From positions 101,001 to 165,000 of the forward strand of contig JAMPIV010009922.1 of assembly GCA_024509875.1 (NCBI GenBank): a stretch of DNA of 64,000 bases, in the 5' to 3' direction. Source of the DNA: Oreohelix idahoensis (Eukaryota; Mollusca; Gastropoda; Stylommatophora; Oreohelicidae). The notes below the pieces were generated by a model, which did no database searches, had not been told where the DNA came from, and worked only from the letters and a program-made list of their open reading frames with translations. A program made the position numbers and the translations under genes. This document shows, one piece after another, positions 53,881 to 64,000 of this stretch; position 1 is the first letter of the stretch; the number at the start of each line of letters is the position of its first letter.

Positions 53881-55545
53881 AGATCTCTATGGTGTTGCCT
53901 GCCCCACTGTAGTGTATGGAATGTCAACTTGACCTACGCAGTGGTGTGTAGACATGGATGGAGTGTATAATGTGCGAATGATGATAAGGGTTCGTGTTGT
54001 TGACAAATGTTCTCTTCTCACACTCATGTATGACCGGAAGTCATCGACACCAACGACTGTGTACCTTTTCTAAAGTTTAATTGGACGTACACACTCGACA
54101 GCACAGATAGTGACAAATCACAGGTTGCCATAATACATCATAGTACAGTGGACAAATGGTCTTGCAATGTTACATAGGCACTCATGTAGAATAATTGTAT
54201 AATGGACTGTCAGTAGCCAAGCACTCAGTATCGCCCATACATATATCATCTGACTTCACTGACTGAGCACGTCAGCTTGTAAACAATATTTCAGATGGCT
54301 TCTAAACCTAATCTCGTCTAGCGACGATTCTTCAACATAATGTTCAGCACATATTTTTCCATATAATAATATTGAACCGCTAGCAATGGGTTCTCATGTG
54401 TAGCAGTGATCTCTGGACTGATCAAGCGATAATACGGGCATCCCTTTTCTCTTCTTGAAAGTCCTACATGTTTTGGTTCCAAGATGGCTCCACTCGTGAG
54501 CGGTCACTCACGTTTGAATACAGATAATGAATCTGTCCTAAAGTTAGTCATTCATAAAACATTTCATTGCTCTGTAGATTTGATCATGAACAATTGACTG
54601 CAATCTACAGGATATAGTGCTGCTAGGAATCGAAGTCGTTTTCATCGAGTCAAATATATTCTCTTAGACATTCAAATCGTAATTATCGAAAATGGTGGCT
54701 TCGATCGAGAGTTCATAAGAGTATCTTTTATTACCTTGGTATAGGAAATATGAAACTGCCATTCCTTGGCAATACGACTAAACACTGGGGTAAAGCATAC
54801 ATGATAGGTTTAGACGACTATCACCTTCCCCACAAATACTGAGATCACTTTTTCCCCGGCAACAGGCCGACATGAAAACACAGTCCCCTATCAGGACGAA
54901 GCCAAATCACACCACACCCTAGCGACACATCCGCCGAATAGCCTTCGACCTCTCTAGAGACAACAGAACATATAGTTCGACTTAGATATGTAAAGATATA
55001 CAGATATAAGACAGACTCGTCCTACTCCGACAAACAATACACATAAATTCAGGCCATAGATATTCTGAAGCAAGAACAATCTATTATTACCCAAACAACG
55101 AATAAATCGCAGTAAAATGGATTTATCCGCGGAGTTTGATCGAAAGAGCCGACACAACTTTCAAGGGAAGTAACACAATAATGACTTTCCCTTAAGCACA
55201 TTTTTGCTTTCAAAATATTTGCGAAGATAACAAGAATACCAATGTATAATATTGTAAGATATCAAAGACTGCACGTAACACTGAGTTTGCAAGCATGGTG
55301 TCTTTGTTAATTTGTTTCTTTTGCCTGGAGTATAAGTAAGAATTTTGCTCGTTTTGATAAGCCCCCAACTGATTTAAATCCGTAAAATATTACTCCACTA
55401 GCTCTGTTATTTGTATTTAAAATGACTGAGACATACAGGTGCATTTCACTCAAAAATTGATTAAATGAGCTATAAATGTGTATTTTTACAGATAACAAAT
55501 TTAATCATCAATTAAACAATGTAAAATAAATAAAGGTGGGGGTAA
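53881..55545. other. No supported gene
   Basis: About 1.7 kb without a recognisable feature. Short open frames on the minus strand (54954-55157, 55307-55498) have no family resemblance or splice context. Confidence 0.4.
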
Positions 55546-56005
55546 TATTGGAGTACCCAGAATAATAACAGCTACTTTTAAAACAGCTAAAAAGAAAATA
55601 AATGTAAACATCATCCAATGTTATGCACCAACCAATGATAAAGAACAGTCTGTGACAGAAGCATTTTATACTAGACTACGAGATATTATGAATAAAATAA
55701 AAAGAAGAGATATCACAATTAATTTTGATGGGTGACATGAATGCAAAAGTAGGTACAGTCAACACCGGCTTTGAAGAAATCATGGGAAAACATAGGCTAA
55801 GAAAATGGGGAACTATTCACAAACTTCTGTGCTTCAAGTCAACTGGCTATTGGAGGAAGCATGTTTCCACATAATAGAATACACAAAGCAACATGGATAT
55901 AACCAGACAATAGAACATAAAATCAGATTGATCACATATGCATAAACAAGAAGTTTAGATCATCATTGTAGGATGTAAAGGTATATAGAGGAGCAGATTT
56001 CTGAT
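55546..56005 (+). pseudogene. Fragment of a LINE A relative (endonuclease region)
   Basis: Closely similar in DNA to 22368-22825 of LINE A: the same phrases ATCCAATGTTATGCACCAAC, AAGAAGCATTTTATACTAGA-like and GTATATAGAGGAGCAGAT. It starts mid-domain and stops mid-domain, with small losses (AATGAATGAA region) and stops. It shows LINE A belongs to a multi-copy family. Confidence 0.9.
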
Positions 56006-56298
56006 TGGTCTGGCATTGAAATGCTTAAACTAAACTACTTCTTATTGGATCTCCCCTCAACACGTGTGTGCTTGGAGCAAAAATTTCTCTTATAACCTAT
56101 AGCATTTTAAGACTCAGGCACTGCATTTCCAGTGTCGTCAAGGAGATATCATAGACAGCCAAGAACACGGAATATTAGGTCAGGCCTTGGGACTGGAAGT
56201 GAATTCTATAGTTAGTAACTCCACAGGCATCACTGTGCGCCCAAAGTTCTAGTCTTCTTCTTCTTTCTTTGATCCATAACCACCAACCGTCAAAGCAG

Positions 56299-57985
56299 TC
56301 AGCGGCCATCACGCCTGGTGGCGTCTTGTAGGGCAGCAACAAATTGATTCCACTTTGCTCGGTCGGCGGCCATCCTTCGTACAGTGCCCCAACTGTGGTT
56401 CATTCTTTGCATCTCAGCTTCCGCAGTTCTCCGCCAAGTTGTTTTTGGTCGGCCTCTCTTTCGCTTTCCCTCGGGCGTCCATAGCATAGCTGTTCTTGTG
56501 ATAGTATCAGGGTCCCTTCTGAGGACGTGGCCAACCCAACTCCAGCGTCTGCCAGCTATAATGGTGTGCATGTCCTCCTGGTTACTCCGAATAAGTAGTT
56601 CTTGGTTGCTGATGATGTTTGGCCAAAAGAGTCGGAGAATTTTCCTTAGGCAGATTGTGTGGAAGGAGGACAGTTTCGACATTTCCTTCTCTGTTATTCT
56701 CCAACATTCCGCACCATAGAGAAGCACAGAAAGTACACAGCTCTCATACAGTCTTAATTTGGTGTTTGTGCTGTACTGGGAAGACTTCCAAATGTTGTTG
56801 AGAACAGCAAAGGCTGTTCTCGCTTTATTCATTCTGTTGTTAATGTCCTTGCTTGTTCCGCCGTCAGGTGTTACTATGGATCCTAAGTAAGTAAATGTGT
56901 CTGTTTGTTCTAACTTCTGGTTCCTTACTGTTATTGACTCAGGATTGCCCACATTTAGTGTCATGACCTCTGTCTTCTTCAAATTGATGTTCAGGCCAAC
57001 CTGCTGGCCATACTTATTCAGTCTATCGGTTTTGTCTTGAATGTGTTGATGTGAATGCGCGAGTAGTGCAATGTCATCTGCATATTCCAGGTCTTCCAGT
57101 GTAGAAAACGTTGTCCATCTAATTCCTCTTGGACTGCCCTCTGTTGTCTGGCACATCACCCAATCTATGACTGTCAAAAATAATGTTGTTGATAAGAGGC
57201 ATCCCTGTCGTACTCCTGTTTTCACTTCGAAAGTTACATTACTCGATCCAACACTGCACGTAAAGTTAGAATAGAGGCTTTTTATGATGGAAACAATGCG
57301 GCTGGGAATTCCATAAGCCCTCAGAATTGTCCATAGGCTATCCCTGTGTATGCTGTCAAAAGCCTTTTCAAAATCAACAAAGTTAATGTACAGCTGTCTC
57401 TGCCATTCTGAGCACTGGTCTATAATGTTCCTGAGGGCAAATATATGATCTGCACATCTTCTGTTCTTTCTGAAGCCCGCTTGCTCTTTCCTCAGTTTAT
57501 GGTCAACTGCTTTTGAAATTCTCTGGATGATTATCCTGCCTAGTATTTTGCTGGGAACTGAGAGGAGGGTAATTCCTCTCCAGTTGTTGCAGTCTGCAAG
57601 GTCGCCCTTCTTGGGCAATTTGACAGTTACTCCTTTACTCCACTCTGTTGGTGTTGTCTCAGTTTCCCAGACTTGTGCAAATAGTGGTTCTAATAGTTCT
57701 GCTGCTAGTTCAGGGTCTGTCTTGAATAGCTCAGCATTTAGATTGTCGTGACCAAGCGCTTTTCCATTTTTTAGCTCTTTGATAGCTGTGATGATTTCTT
57801 CTTTACGTGGAATGCCTGTATTTACATCTAAGTCACGTTCAGTCTCAGGAACATTCAGCTGAGTCTCTGGTGATTCCTTATTCAGTGTTTCTCTGAAGTG
57901 CTCTGCCCATCTTGTTTCCTGCCCCTGTGCTGTGGTGATGAGATTTCCTTGCTTGTCTCTTACTAACGTTATGTTGTTTGCACCT
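56299..57985 (-). CDS. Reverse transcriptase of LINE B
   Basis: Open from just after a TGA at about 57985 to 56299. Motifs in order: KNGKALGHDNLNAELFK, VKLPKKGDL, NWRGITLLS, EQAGFRKNRRC, VDFEKAFDSIHR, GVRQGCLLSTTL, LEYADDIALL (catalytic YADD), FTYLGSIV, SVLLYGAECW. The C-terminal module WSWVGHVLRR and KRGRPKTTWRR follows. The whole RT and C-terminus appear uninterrupted, so the enzyme could fold. ORF2 as a whole is broken upstream. Confidence 0.92.
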
Positions 57986-58349
57986 CATTTTCCACTGATA
58001 GTTTTAGTTATTTTATAGACTGTGCTTTGTTCATTTCTCAGAGCTGCCTCTTCTGCCTGTCTTGCAAGGTCATCCAGAAATGTCCTTTTGTTAGCACGGG
58101 TTTGACGTTTTACTTCCTTGTCCAGCTGACTGTACTGTTCACTATATATTGCCTTTAACCTGGGAGACTTAGCTTCTGTTTTCTTTCTTTTCATTTCCTT
58201 TCTCTTCGCTATGGTGTTTAGTGTTTCTGGTGTTATCCAGTCTTGGCTCTTTCTTTCCTGGAATCCCAAGCATGACTTGCTGCTTTCTTTGTATATTGTT
58301 GAGATGGTGTTGAATTTCTGGCCGACATCGTCGGTCTCTGTTCTTTCCT

Positions 58350-59230
58350 GGCTTTTGGTAATCAGATATCGTCTCTTACGTCAACCACGAACGCTTTTCT
58401 GGTGAGGGGGTCCTTAAGTTTCGTGATGTTGTATCTTTTCTGTTTGGCTACAGCTGGTCCAGCAGCTCTGAGTTTCACTTTCATTCTTGCTACTACTAGG
58501 TGATGATCACTTCCCACATCTGCGCCTCTTCTTACTTTCACGTCTTGTAGTGCATGTCTCCATCTGCCATTGATCATTATGTGATCTATCTGGTTTTTGT
58601 CTCGTCCGTTTGGTGATTCCCATGTTAACTTGTGCACTTCTTTGTGTTGAAAAAGTGTTCCTCAATGACCAGGTTGTTAATACTGCAGAAGCTTATTAAT
58701 TTGTCCCCATTCTCATTTACTGTTCCACTGCCACATGTCACCATTACTCTTTCGTTATAATTATTGTGTGTTCCAACTTTCGCATTTAGGTCTCCCATTA
58801 CTATAATAAGATCGTACCTGGGTACAGTTTCCATTTCCTTTTGTACCTGTTGATAGAACTCATCCTTGATCTCTTCATCACTGTCGTTTGTTGGTGCATA
58901 GCATTGTATAATTGTGGTGTTGGTGAATCTCCCTCTCAGTCTTGCTCTTATTAGTCTGTTGTTAATGGGTTTCAATTCCAGTAAAGACCTTTCCATTCCT
59001 TTCTTCAGGATAATGGCTACACCTTCGTTGTGCTGACCATCCTCTCTACCAGAATAAAGTACTGTTTCCCCTGTAGCTGTTTTTATTCTCCCCATCCCTG
59101 TCCATCTGCTCTCGCTTATTCCCAGGATATGTAGTTTGTAATTCCTCATCTCTGCTGTGATCTGTCTCAGCTTTCCTGCCTCATTCATGGTTCTGAAATT
59201 CCAAAAACCAATTCTGGTTTCGTGTTTGCG
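58350..59230 (-). pseudogene. Endonuclease of LINE B
   Basis: Begins near 59220 with FWNFRTMNEAGKLRQ. Motifs: GISESRWTG, IIQCYAPTNDSDEE, VMGDLNAKVGTHNN, KNQIDHIMING and the catalytic SDHHLVVAR. One phase change lies at 58625-58640 (KKCTS against MHKLTWES), where a single base restores continuity, and a TAA-type stop follows VRDDI (58362). The remaining linker (57985-58300) is open in another phase up to a stop after TISGK. Confidence 0.88.
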
Positions 59231-59586
59231 GTCTGGGCATCCGTTTTCATGCCAGTGGCTTCCTGTCGGCTTTCACCACTGTCAGTCATACGAGCCTGAG
59301 ACTCCGGATGTCCATCCCGCATCAAAGTTTTTTTAATTTATTGCCGTTTCCGTAACGTGTGCGATTTTTTTACATAGACAGGGGTGTCGGCCCTGTGCTA
59401 AAACCCCCAACCTGGAGGACCAGGGTACCAGCTTTTGTCTGACCCCTACCCACGCAGACCAGTCCAGCTTGGTTGAACCTACCAGGAGTAAAACTCCCAC
59501 TGGCATAGCTCTGGGGATTGTCAGGGCACACAAGCTGCCATACCGCTACAAGGTATAGGTACCATTGATGGCAGCCAAGTTCTAGT

Positions 59587-59880
59587 ATCCCACTTAAAAT
59601 GCACCCAGTTAGACACCTAACACACCTGAAGGTCTAAGGAATCTGATACAGCTGCCCGACCTATTACTTCCGGTTACTGTGCGTCACGTCTGTGGATATA
59701 ATTATTAACCCAAAAATTATTAGGGTAAGTTGTAATATGTACATTATTTTATATTTTGCACTTGACATGTATAAATTGCTTATTTGACACCGGAAGAGAA
59801 GAAACAGTCCAAAGTACCTCTGGGAACCAGCAGTGATGGAACCCAACATCGATGACAAGTCGTCGTTAACACCTGGCCAG
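59587..59880. other. No supported gene
   Basis: Flank of LINE B, nothing recognised. Confidence 0.4.
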
Positions 59881-59954
59881 TTGATTCTCAAAGTATTGGC
59901 AACAGTTGATTCTCAAAGTATTGGCAACAGTTGATTCTCAAAGAATTGGCAACA
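59880..59954. repeat. 25-base tandem repeat, three copies
   Basis: GTTGATTCTCAAAGTATTGG plus CAACA, three times; the last copy has AAGAATTGG. It lies at the 3' edge of an RT fragment. Confidence 0.9.
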
Positions 59955-60130
59955 CTTTATGATTTGCAGTTTTAATTTGTGAGTTAACTGTTTAGATGAC
60001 AGTATTTGTTTCATGTTGTTGAATGTAGCTTTGGTCATTCCTATTCTCTTCTTGATTTCTGTTTCACATCTGCCATCTTCTTTTATTTTATGACTAAGAT
60101 TTGAGAAGCTCTTGACTTGTTCCAAAACTT
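59913..60130 (-). pseudogene. RT C-terminal fragment of another LINE
   Basis: The minus strand reads EQVKSFSNLSHKIKEDGRCE, TEIKKRIGMTKATFNNMKQI and LTHKLKLQIIKC, the thumb region of EN/RT LINE reverse transcriptases. It is short and truncated on both sides. Confidence 0.85.
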
Positions 60131-60363
60131 GTTTTATGCAACTATAAATCTTTAGTTTATTTAATCACTAGCTGTAAATATCTGGCTCTGCTGGAGTTTT
60201 TATTAAGCTTTTTTTTAAACGTTTTATGAAACTTCTGACGATGTATCCATCACAAATTATTTTTTATGAATTGATGTTATCTCTTCTGTTTATTCACATA
60301 CATTACTATCAATGTATTTGACTACATCGTGTACCATTTACGTATCGTTATTTTCTAAATTTA

Positions 60364-60600
60364 TTATTGCAACATTATTCCAGTGTGTTTAGTCCAGTTG
60401 CCGTCTTGGACAAACATGAATAAATTTCTTGGTGTGCCCACTCTGGAGCAAGCAACATATAGCTGACCATGTGAAAAGCATGTATTTTCTAAATTAATGC
60501 CCGCTGCCTTAAGTGACTGTCTTTGTGCCTTGTTTATTGTCATTGCAAATGCAAGTCGCACTGGATATTGTAGTCGCTTAAAATCAAAAGCATGTAAGTT
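60364..60600 (-). pseudogene. Helitron helicase C-terminal remnant
   Basis: The minus strand encodes [40 protein letters not shown] and [17 protein letters not shown]. These are motifs V-VI of the Pif1-type helicase of the Rep-Hel protein of Helitrons. The usual GQSL Gly is Arg here. No replication-initiator domain lies upstream in the window, so this is the 3' end only. A CTAG followed by T (minus strand) at 60168-60171 could be the Helitron terminus, but I see no strong hairpin beside it. Confidence 0.88.
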
Positions 60601-61459
60601 GGAATCAGAAGAATGCGTGGAATGTATGCATCTTCTCTGTCACGAAACGTCTGTATGTCTTCTTTTAGTGTCTCTCTCACACCTTCAGCACTACGGCAGT
60701 ATAATTTCTTCTTCATTGTTCTCTCCAGTCACTTATTATTTGGCAATATATTGCCCTTTCATTCATTATTTTTCTCTATGGTGGATCTAGTAGGGTAAAG
60801 TCTCTTACACTCAACTCCCCTACGGAAGTATCTGCTAGGGGACTACCTTTATCTTTTTACGCTCCTTAGACTTATTTACGTTCCGCCAGGTGAACTGTGC
60901 TATTATCGTAACAATATCCGGTCATTATCACCGGTCAGCGGTAATACAATTATCTCATTCTATCAGCCGGGCCACCTTTGATAAAAGACGATCCTCGTTT
61001 TATAACCATATTGTTTGTATGAGTGGCCGGCGACACTTTTGTTTGACTGTCTGAAGAAGGCACGAAAACATGGGCGATTATGAGATAATTGTTTCCGCTG
61101 GGCCCCTGTCTGTATCATTATCACAGATAATTTGGACGGAAGGTACTTAGACAGTTAATCAGTTCACACATTGGTTTGTGAGAGCGCACAAGATGTCACC
61201 GGAAATATTACATCTTATTATAAAGAAGTCACGCGTGGGAATATTAAATTTAACATTTTAAACACGCGGGGAAAATTATGAATTTAAACACTATAACCAA
61301 CATAGTACGACAAGAGCTTACGATTGGATTGAAGTGAGAGCCGGAATATACAATGAATCTCATTGGCAAGTTTACCGGGAAGTACAATCTGTGATTTGAA
61401 CTGGAAACTTGAAACTGAAAATACAATCTAGCGAACTCAGAGACACAGAACAGGCAGCT
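60601..61459. other. No supported gene
   Basis: Mixed-composition sequence without a recognised feature. Confidence 0.4.
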
Positions 61460-62075
61460 TCGCAACTTCTATCGAGCAACTCCCAGCAACCAGAAAGAGA
61501 AGGATCGGACCTAGAATTCCACTTTTTATAAGTGAAAGATCAAAGTATTTGGGAAACATAAAACCTTAAAACGTAAGCCCGCCTTTATAAATACAGAGAC
61601 TGAAAAAAACTTAAGAGGCCAGGACTTTAAATATCAAGACTGGAAACCTAGGAATCGTATCTCCCGTCATCAGAGAAACTTTCACAGATCAAGTGTATCG
61701 CAGAACACCCGTCGAAGAGGAATTACTAGTTTCCCAGTCCAAGAGTATCACAGAACACCCGTCATGAGAGGAATTTATCAGACGAAATTGATTCGAGAGC
61801 ATTTGCACCAAAACTGCTTGTGTCCATTCAAAAACTGTGCGAGGAGATTGTGTATTACCCAATTTGGGGTAAATTGTGAACATTTCTTTTACAAATGTGA
61901 ATTAACATGTTTTCTTGCTAAGAGGTTATATATGATGCTGGCAACCGCAACATACGAAAATAGTATATTCATAAACCACTACAGCAAGCGCTGGCGATTG
62001 TTTCTGGCTAGTCGTGCTGAAAACCCGACAGCAGAGGTGACCCAAGACTCCGACTGGAGCAGTGATGGGTGATGA
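61460..62075 (+). repeat. Dispersed repeat R, copy 4
   Basis: Plus-strand copy with AACCAGAAAGAGAAGGATC near the start, TTTGGGGTAAATTGTG at the donor-like site, ATGCTGGCAACCGCAACATA and GGAGCAGTGATGGGTGATGA at the end. A 102-codon frame (61764-62072) spans it, but the other copies do not keep that frame. A short near-duplicate (GTATCGCAGAACACCCGTCG / GTATCACAGAACACCCGTCA) lies at 61695-61765. Confidence 0.7.
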
Positions 62076-62700
62076 TTAAATCATATGTGCTTCAAGTGTA
62101 TCATATCATTTTTTGAGATATATGTAGCTTGTTAATGCTAGTTCAGACACTAATCATTATCCGCGCTGTCCAGACACATTTTCCCAGTTAATACACAGAG
62201 GAATATTAGTGAATTTTAATCATCTTTCTTGAGCTGTGTTGTGTACTCAAGAATTGAATCCTTATGAGAGATTAACATTGGTGGGTGGACAACGAGAGAA
62301 TGCGCCTGTTAAGCTTCCAACTCAGTGTACTTAGCAGAGGCATTTGTCTTTCTATTTTTTCTAAAAAGTACATGGTTACAAGCATCAGACGGTTTGAAGT
62401 ACTAAGGTACTACGCCGCTAGTATGTGGAGAAGTGCACTCATCACCAAAATAGAAGTGACGGAAACCACGGCGACAGGACTCACCTAGAGTAAAATTTTC
62501 GTGTAAAATAGGCGAAAGCAACGGACTTTGATAAATCCTCACCTACGTTTCAGTGACGAAAACTTATATTTACAGCAAAATTTCACCAACCTTTCCATAT
62601 TTATTTTAACTGTTAAAGACTAATTCATTCTTAAAATTGTTACATGTTGTTTTAAAACTAAACAACCATAGTCGCTTCAGATTTTTATATGTATAAAAGC
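62076..62700. other. No supported gene
   Basis: AT-rich sequence with no recognised feature; an AT microsatellite follows near 62718-62732. Confidence 0.4.
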
Positions 62701-62807
62701 AAACGTATGACCCAGAATATATATATATATATTTATACCTAGACATATATTTACCTCTAAACAGAGCTATACCATTATAAAAGGAAATTCGCTGAATTAA
62801 CTCACCT

Positions 62808-62900
62808 GAATCAACTGATGTTGATGATGATGTTGATGATGTTGGTGATGATGTTGATGATGGTGATGATGATATCACGAGCCACAGTCTTCTTCATCAT
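62808..62900 (-). other. Possible host exon with strong donor, partly GAT repeat
   Basis: On the minus strand GTTGATTCAG/GTGAGT (around 62801-62816) is a near-consensus splice donor. The sequence before it is a CAT/CAA-rich trinucleotide repeat (62816-62878). It may be an exon end or a coincidence. No protein family is recognisable. Confidence 0.2.
62816..62878. repeat. GAT/GTT trinucleotide repeat
   Basis: About 60 bases of imperfect GATGATGTTGATGATG. Confidence 0.9.
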
Positions 62901-63219
62901 AGTTGAGGACACAAGTTAGTAACATTATATGCTAACATTATAGTAACATTACGAGGAGGATTATGAAATCTTCTGGCTGTTATCTCCAGGTGACAAATGT
63001 TTTGTGTACGATATTGCGGCCTACTTAGCGTGTACATAATCATAATTACGTACAACAAGTTGGGCTGGAATCATGATCGCCAATGTCACTCGACTAATCA
63101 GCTGGAGAAAACAAGAAAACTCATAACTTTACAGAAATAATACAAGCAAGTTTTACCGCCACAAGAAAACAAAAAAAATCAGTGACAGAAAAAAAAAACA
63201 TGCGCAGCAATCCTGTACC

Positions 63220-63360
63220 TGGATCGTCTGCTGAATCCATTTTATTCATAGCGGTCAAGGATTGATAGGCGGCGTTTAGTTCAGCGATGTCCACTCGTTC
63301 AAGTTTACTGTGACGCAGCCAGAAAATCAGCCGATACAGCTGCAAGTAGTGCAACCAGAG
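63220..63360 (-). other. Possible host exon on minus strand
   Basis: The minus-strand frame MHYLQLYRLIFWLRHSKLER, VDIAELNAAYQSLTAMNKMD and SADD leads to GACGATCCAG/GTACAG, a plausible splice donor at about 63218. Composition looks protein-like. No family was recognised and no acceptor was confirmed. Confidence 0.25.
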
Positions 63361-63397
63361 ATCTTTAGTTCTTACAGTCTCTACTCAGTCAATCATG

Positions 63398-63475
63398 TTA
63401 CTTTCACACACACACACGCACAGACACACACAAACTCTCTCTCTCTCAGTTTCTCTCTTTCTCTCTCTTATCTTA
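63398..63475. repeat. CA and CT microsatellites
   Basis: ACACACACAC-type run followed by CTCTCTCTCT with interruptions. Confidence 0.9.
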
Positions 63476-63539
63476 AACAATTTGTGTTGTCAACTTTGCT
63501 CCATAAAGACCATGATTTCAATAAAGCAGATTTTCTTTT

Positions 63540-63735
63540 GAGCTATTGTGTAGACTTGACTTAAGATTGTTGAAGACTTGTCTTATGAGCTAGTGTGTAG
63601 ACTTGACTTAAGTTTGTTGAAGACCTCTCTTATGAGCTATTGTGTAGACTTGACTTAAGTTTGGTAGACTTGATTTAAAGTTGGTAGACCTGACTTAAGT
63701 TTGGTAGAATTGACTTAAGTTTGTTGAAGACCTGT
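63540..63735. repeat. Nested tandem repeat with TAGACTTGACTTAAG unit
   Basis: Three copies of a roughly 52-base unit (GAGCTATTGTGTAGACTTGA, CTTAAGTTTGTTGAAGACCT) followed by a shorter 21-base variant repeated four times (TTGGTAGACCTGACTTAAGT). The short unit is a sub-piece of the long one. Confidence 0.85.
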
Positions 63736-63789
63736 CCATCTTGCGATGATAATGATTATACAGAGAATTTGTAATTTTTAATGAATAAG

Positions 63790-64000
63790 GATAGTAGTAG
63801 TAGTAGTTATAGTAGTAGTAGTGGTAATAGTAGTCGTGGTGGTTGTAGTGAAAGTGGTAGTGATAGTTGTAGTGGTAGTAGTATTAGCAATACTTAAAGA
63901 TACTAGTAGTATTACTAGTAGTAGTAGTAGTATTAATAGCAGTAGTAGTAGTAATAGTGGTAGTGGTGGTTGTAATGATAATGGTAGTGATAGTTGTAGT
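63790..64000. repeat. TAG/GTA trinucleotide repeat to window edge
   Basis: AGTAGTAGTAGT with GTGGTAGTGATAGTTGTAGT variants, extending beyond the window. Confidence 0.95.

Larger units (their letters stand above)
56254..59576 (-). mobile_element. LINE B: near full-length EN/RT non-LTR retrotransposon
   Basis: 3323 bases bounded by AAGTTCTAGT at 56244-56253 and 59577-59586. The minus-strand 3' end is GGATCAAAGAAAGAAGAAGA, an A/G-rich tail. It has a leader, an endonuclease, a linker and RT with a C-terminal module. With an evident duplication and few lesions it looks younger than LINE A, with which it shares architecture but not close sequence. Confidence 0.93.

Noticed and set aside
61764..62072. 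102-codon frame as a host gene
   Set aside because: It overlaps dispersed repeat R, and the other three copies do not keep the frame.

Overview
The window is eukaryotic, repeat-dense DNA, most likely from an invertebrate animal and plausibly a mollusc or other lophotrochozoan. That assignment is inferred from its mix of GMR1-like LTR elements, EN/RT LINEs, I-type LINEs with RNase H, Tc1-like DNA transposons, a Helitron remnant and tRNA-derived SINEs. I see no bacterial-style operon, no rRNA, no functional tRNA and no clearly intact host gene. Nearly every long open frame belongs to a mobile element, and most carry one or more inactivating changes.

Positions 1-25,400 are one nest. An old EN/RT non-LTR retrotransposon (LINE A, plus strand) begins near 1,610, is interrupted at 1,868, shows a 50-base scrap at 10,823-10,872, and resumes at 22,079 to about 25,370. 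Two LTR retrotransposons have split it. Element 1 (1,869-10,817, plus strand) is a Ty3/gypsy-type element whose pol has integrase before reverse transcriptase, the GMR1 arrangement. Its LTRs look identical and it is flanked by GAGGC. Element 2 (10,873-22,078, minus strand) is a relative that keeps Gag and protease but has no pol; a possible secreted, glycoprotein-like frame occupies that space. Its LTRs are about 98% identical. It has been hit by a 5'-truncated I-type LINE, a short truncated LINE fragment with a 16-base target duplication, and a Tc1-like DNA transposon.

Positions 25,400-44,190 are a graveyard: three tRNA-derived SINEs (two with clear target duplications), several minisatellites (41-base, 62-base and 31-base units), two decayed copies of another gypsy-like gag/protease/integrase element, a solo LTR with a GTGAC duplication, a pogo/Tigger-like remnant, and broken I-type LINE pieces.

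Positions 44,191-53,401 hold Element 3 (minus strand), an LTR element whose LTRs are about 99% identical. It has Gag and an aspartic protease but no RT, RNase H or integrase. In their place is a long frame with a DEK_C-like domain, a coiled-coil-rich region and an RS/SR-like repeat tail. This is the most unusual object in the window. It is inserted in the RNase H domain of an I-type LINE, whose halves lie on either side.

Positions 53,400-64,000 contain a partial LINE A relative, a near full-length EN/RT LINE (LINE B, 56,254-59,576, with a 10-base target duplication), an RT scrap, a Helitron helicase remnant, a copy of a dispersed repeat found four times in the window, possible host exons of low confidence, and simple repeats up to the right edge.

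The genes do not form a pathway. They record successive insertions: LINE A and the I-type LINEs are oldest, then Element 2, then Element 3, with Element 1 among the youngest. Several frame breaks lie in homopolymers, so assembly error is a real alternative to decay.
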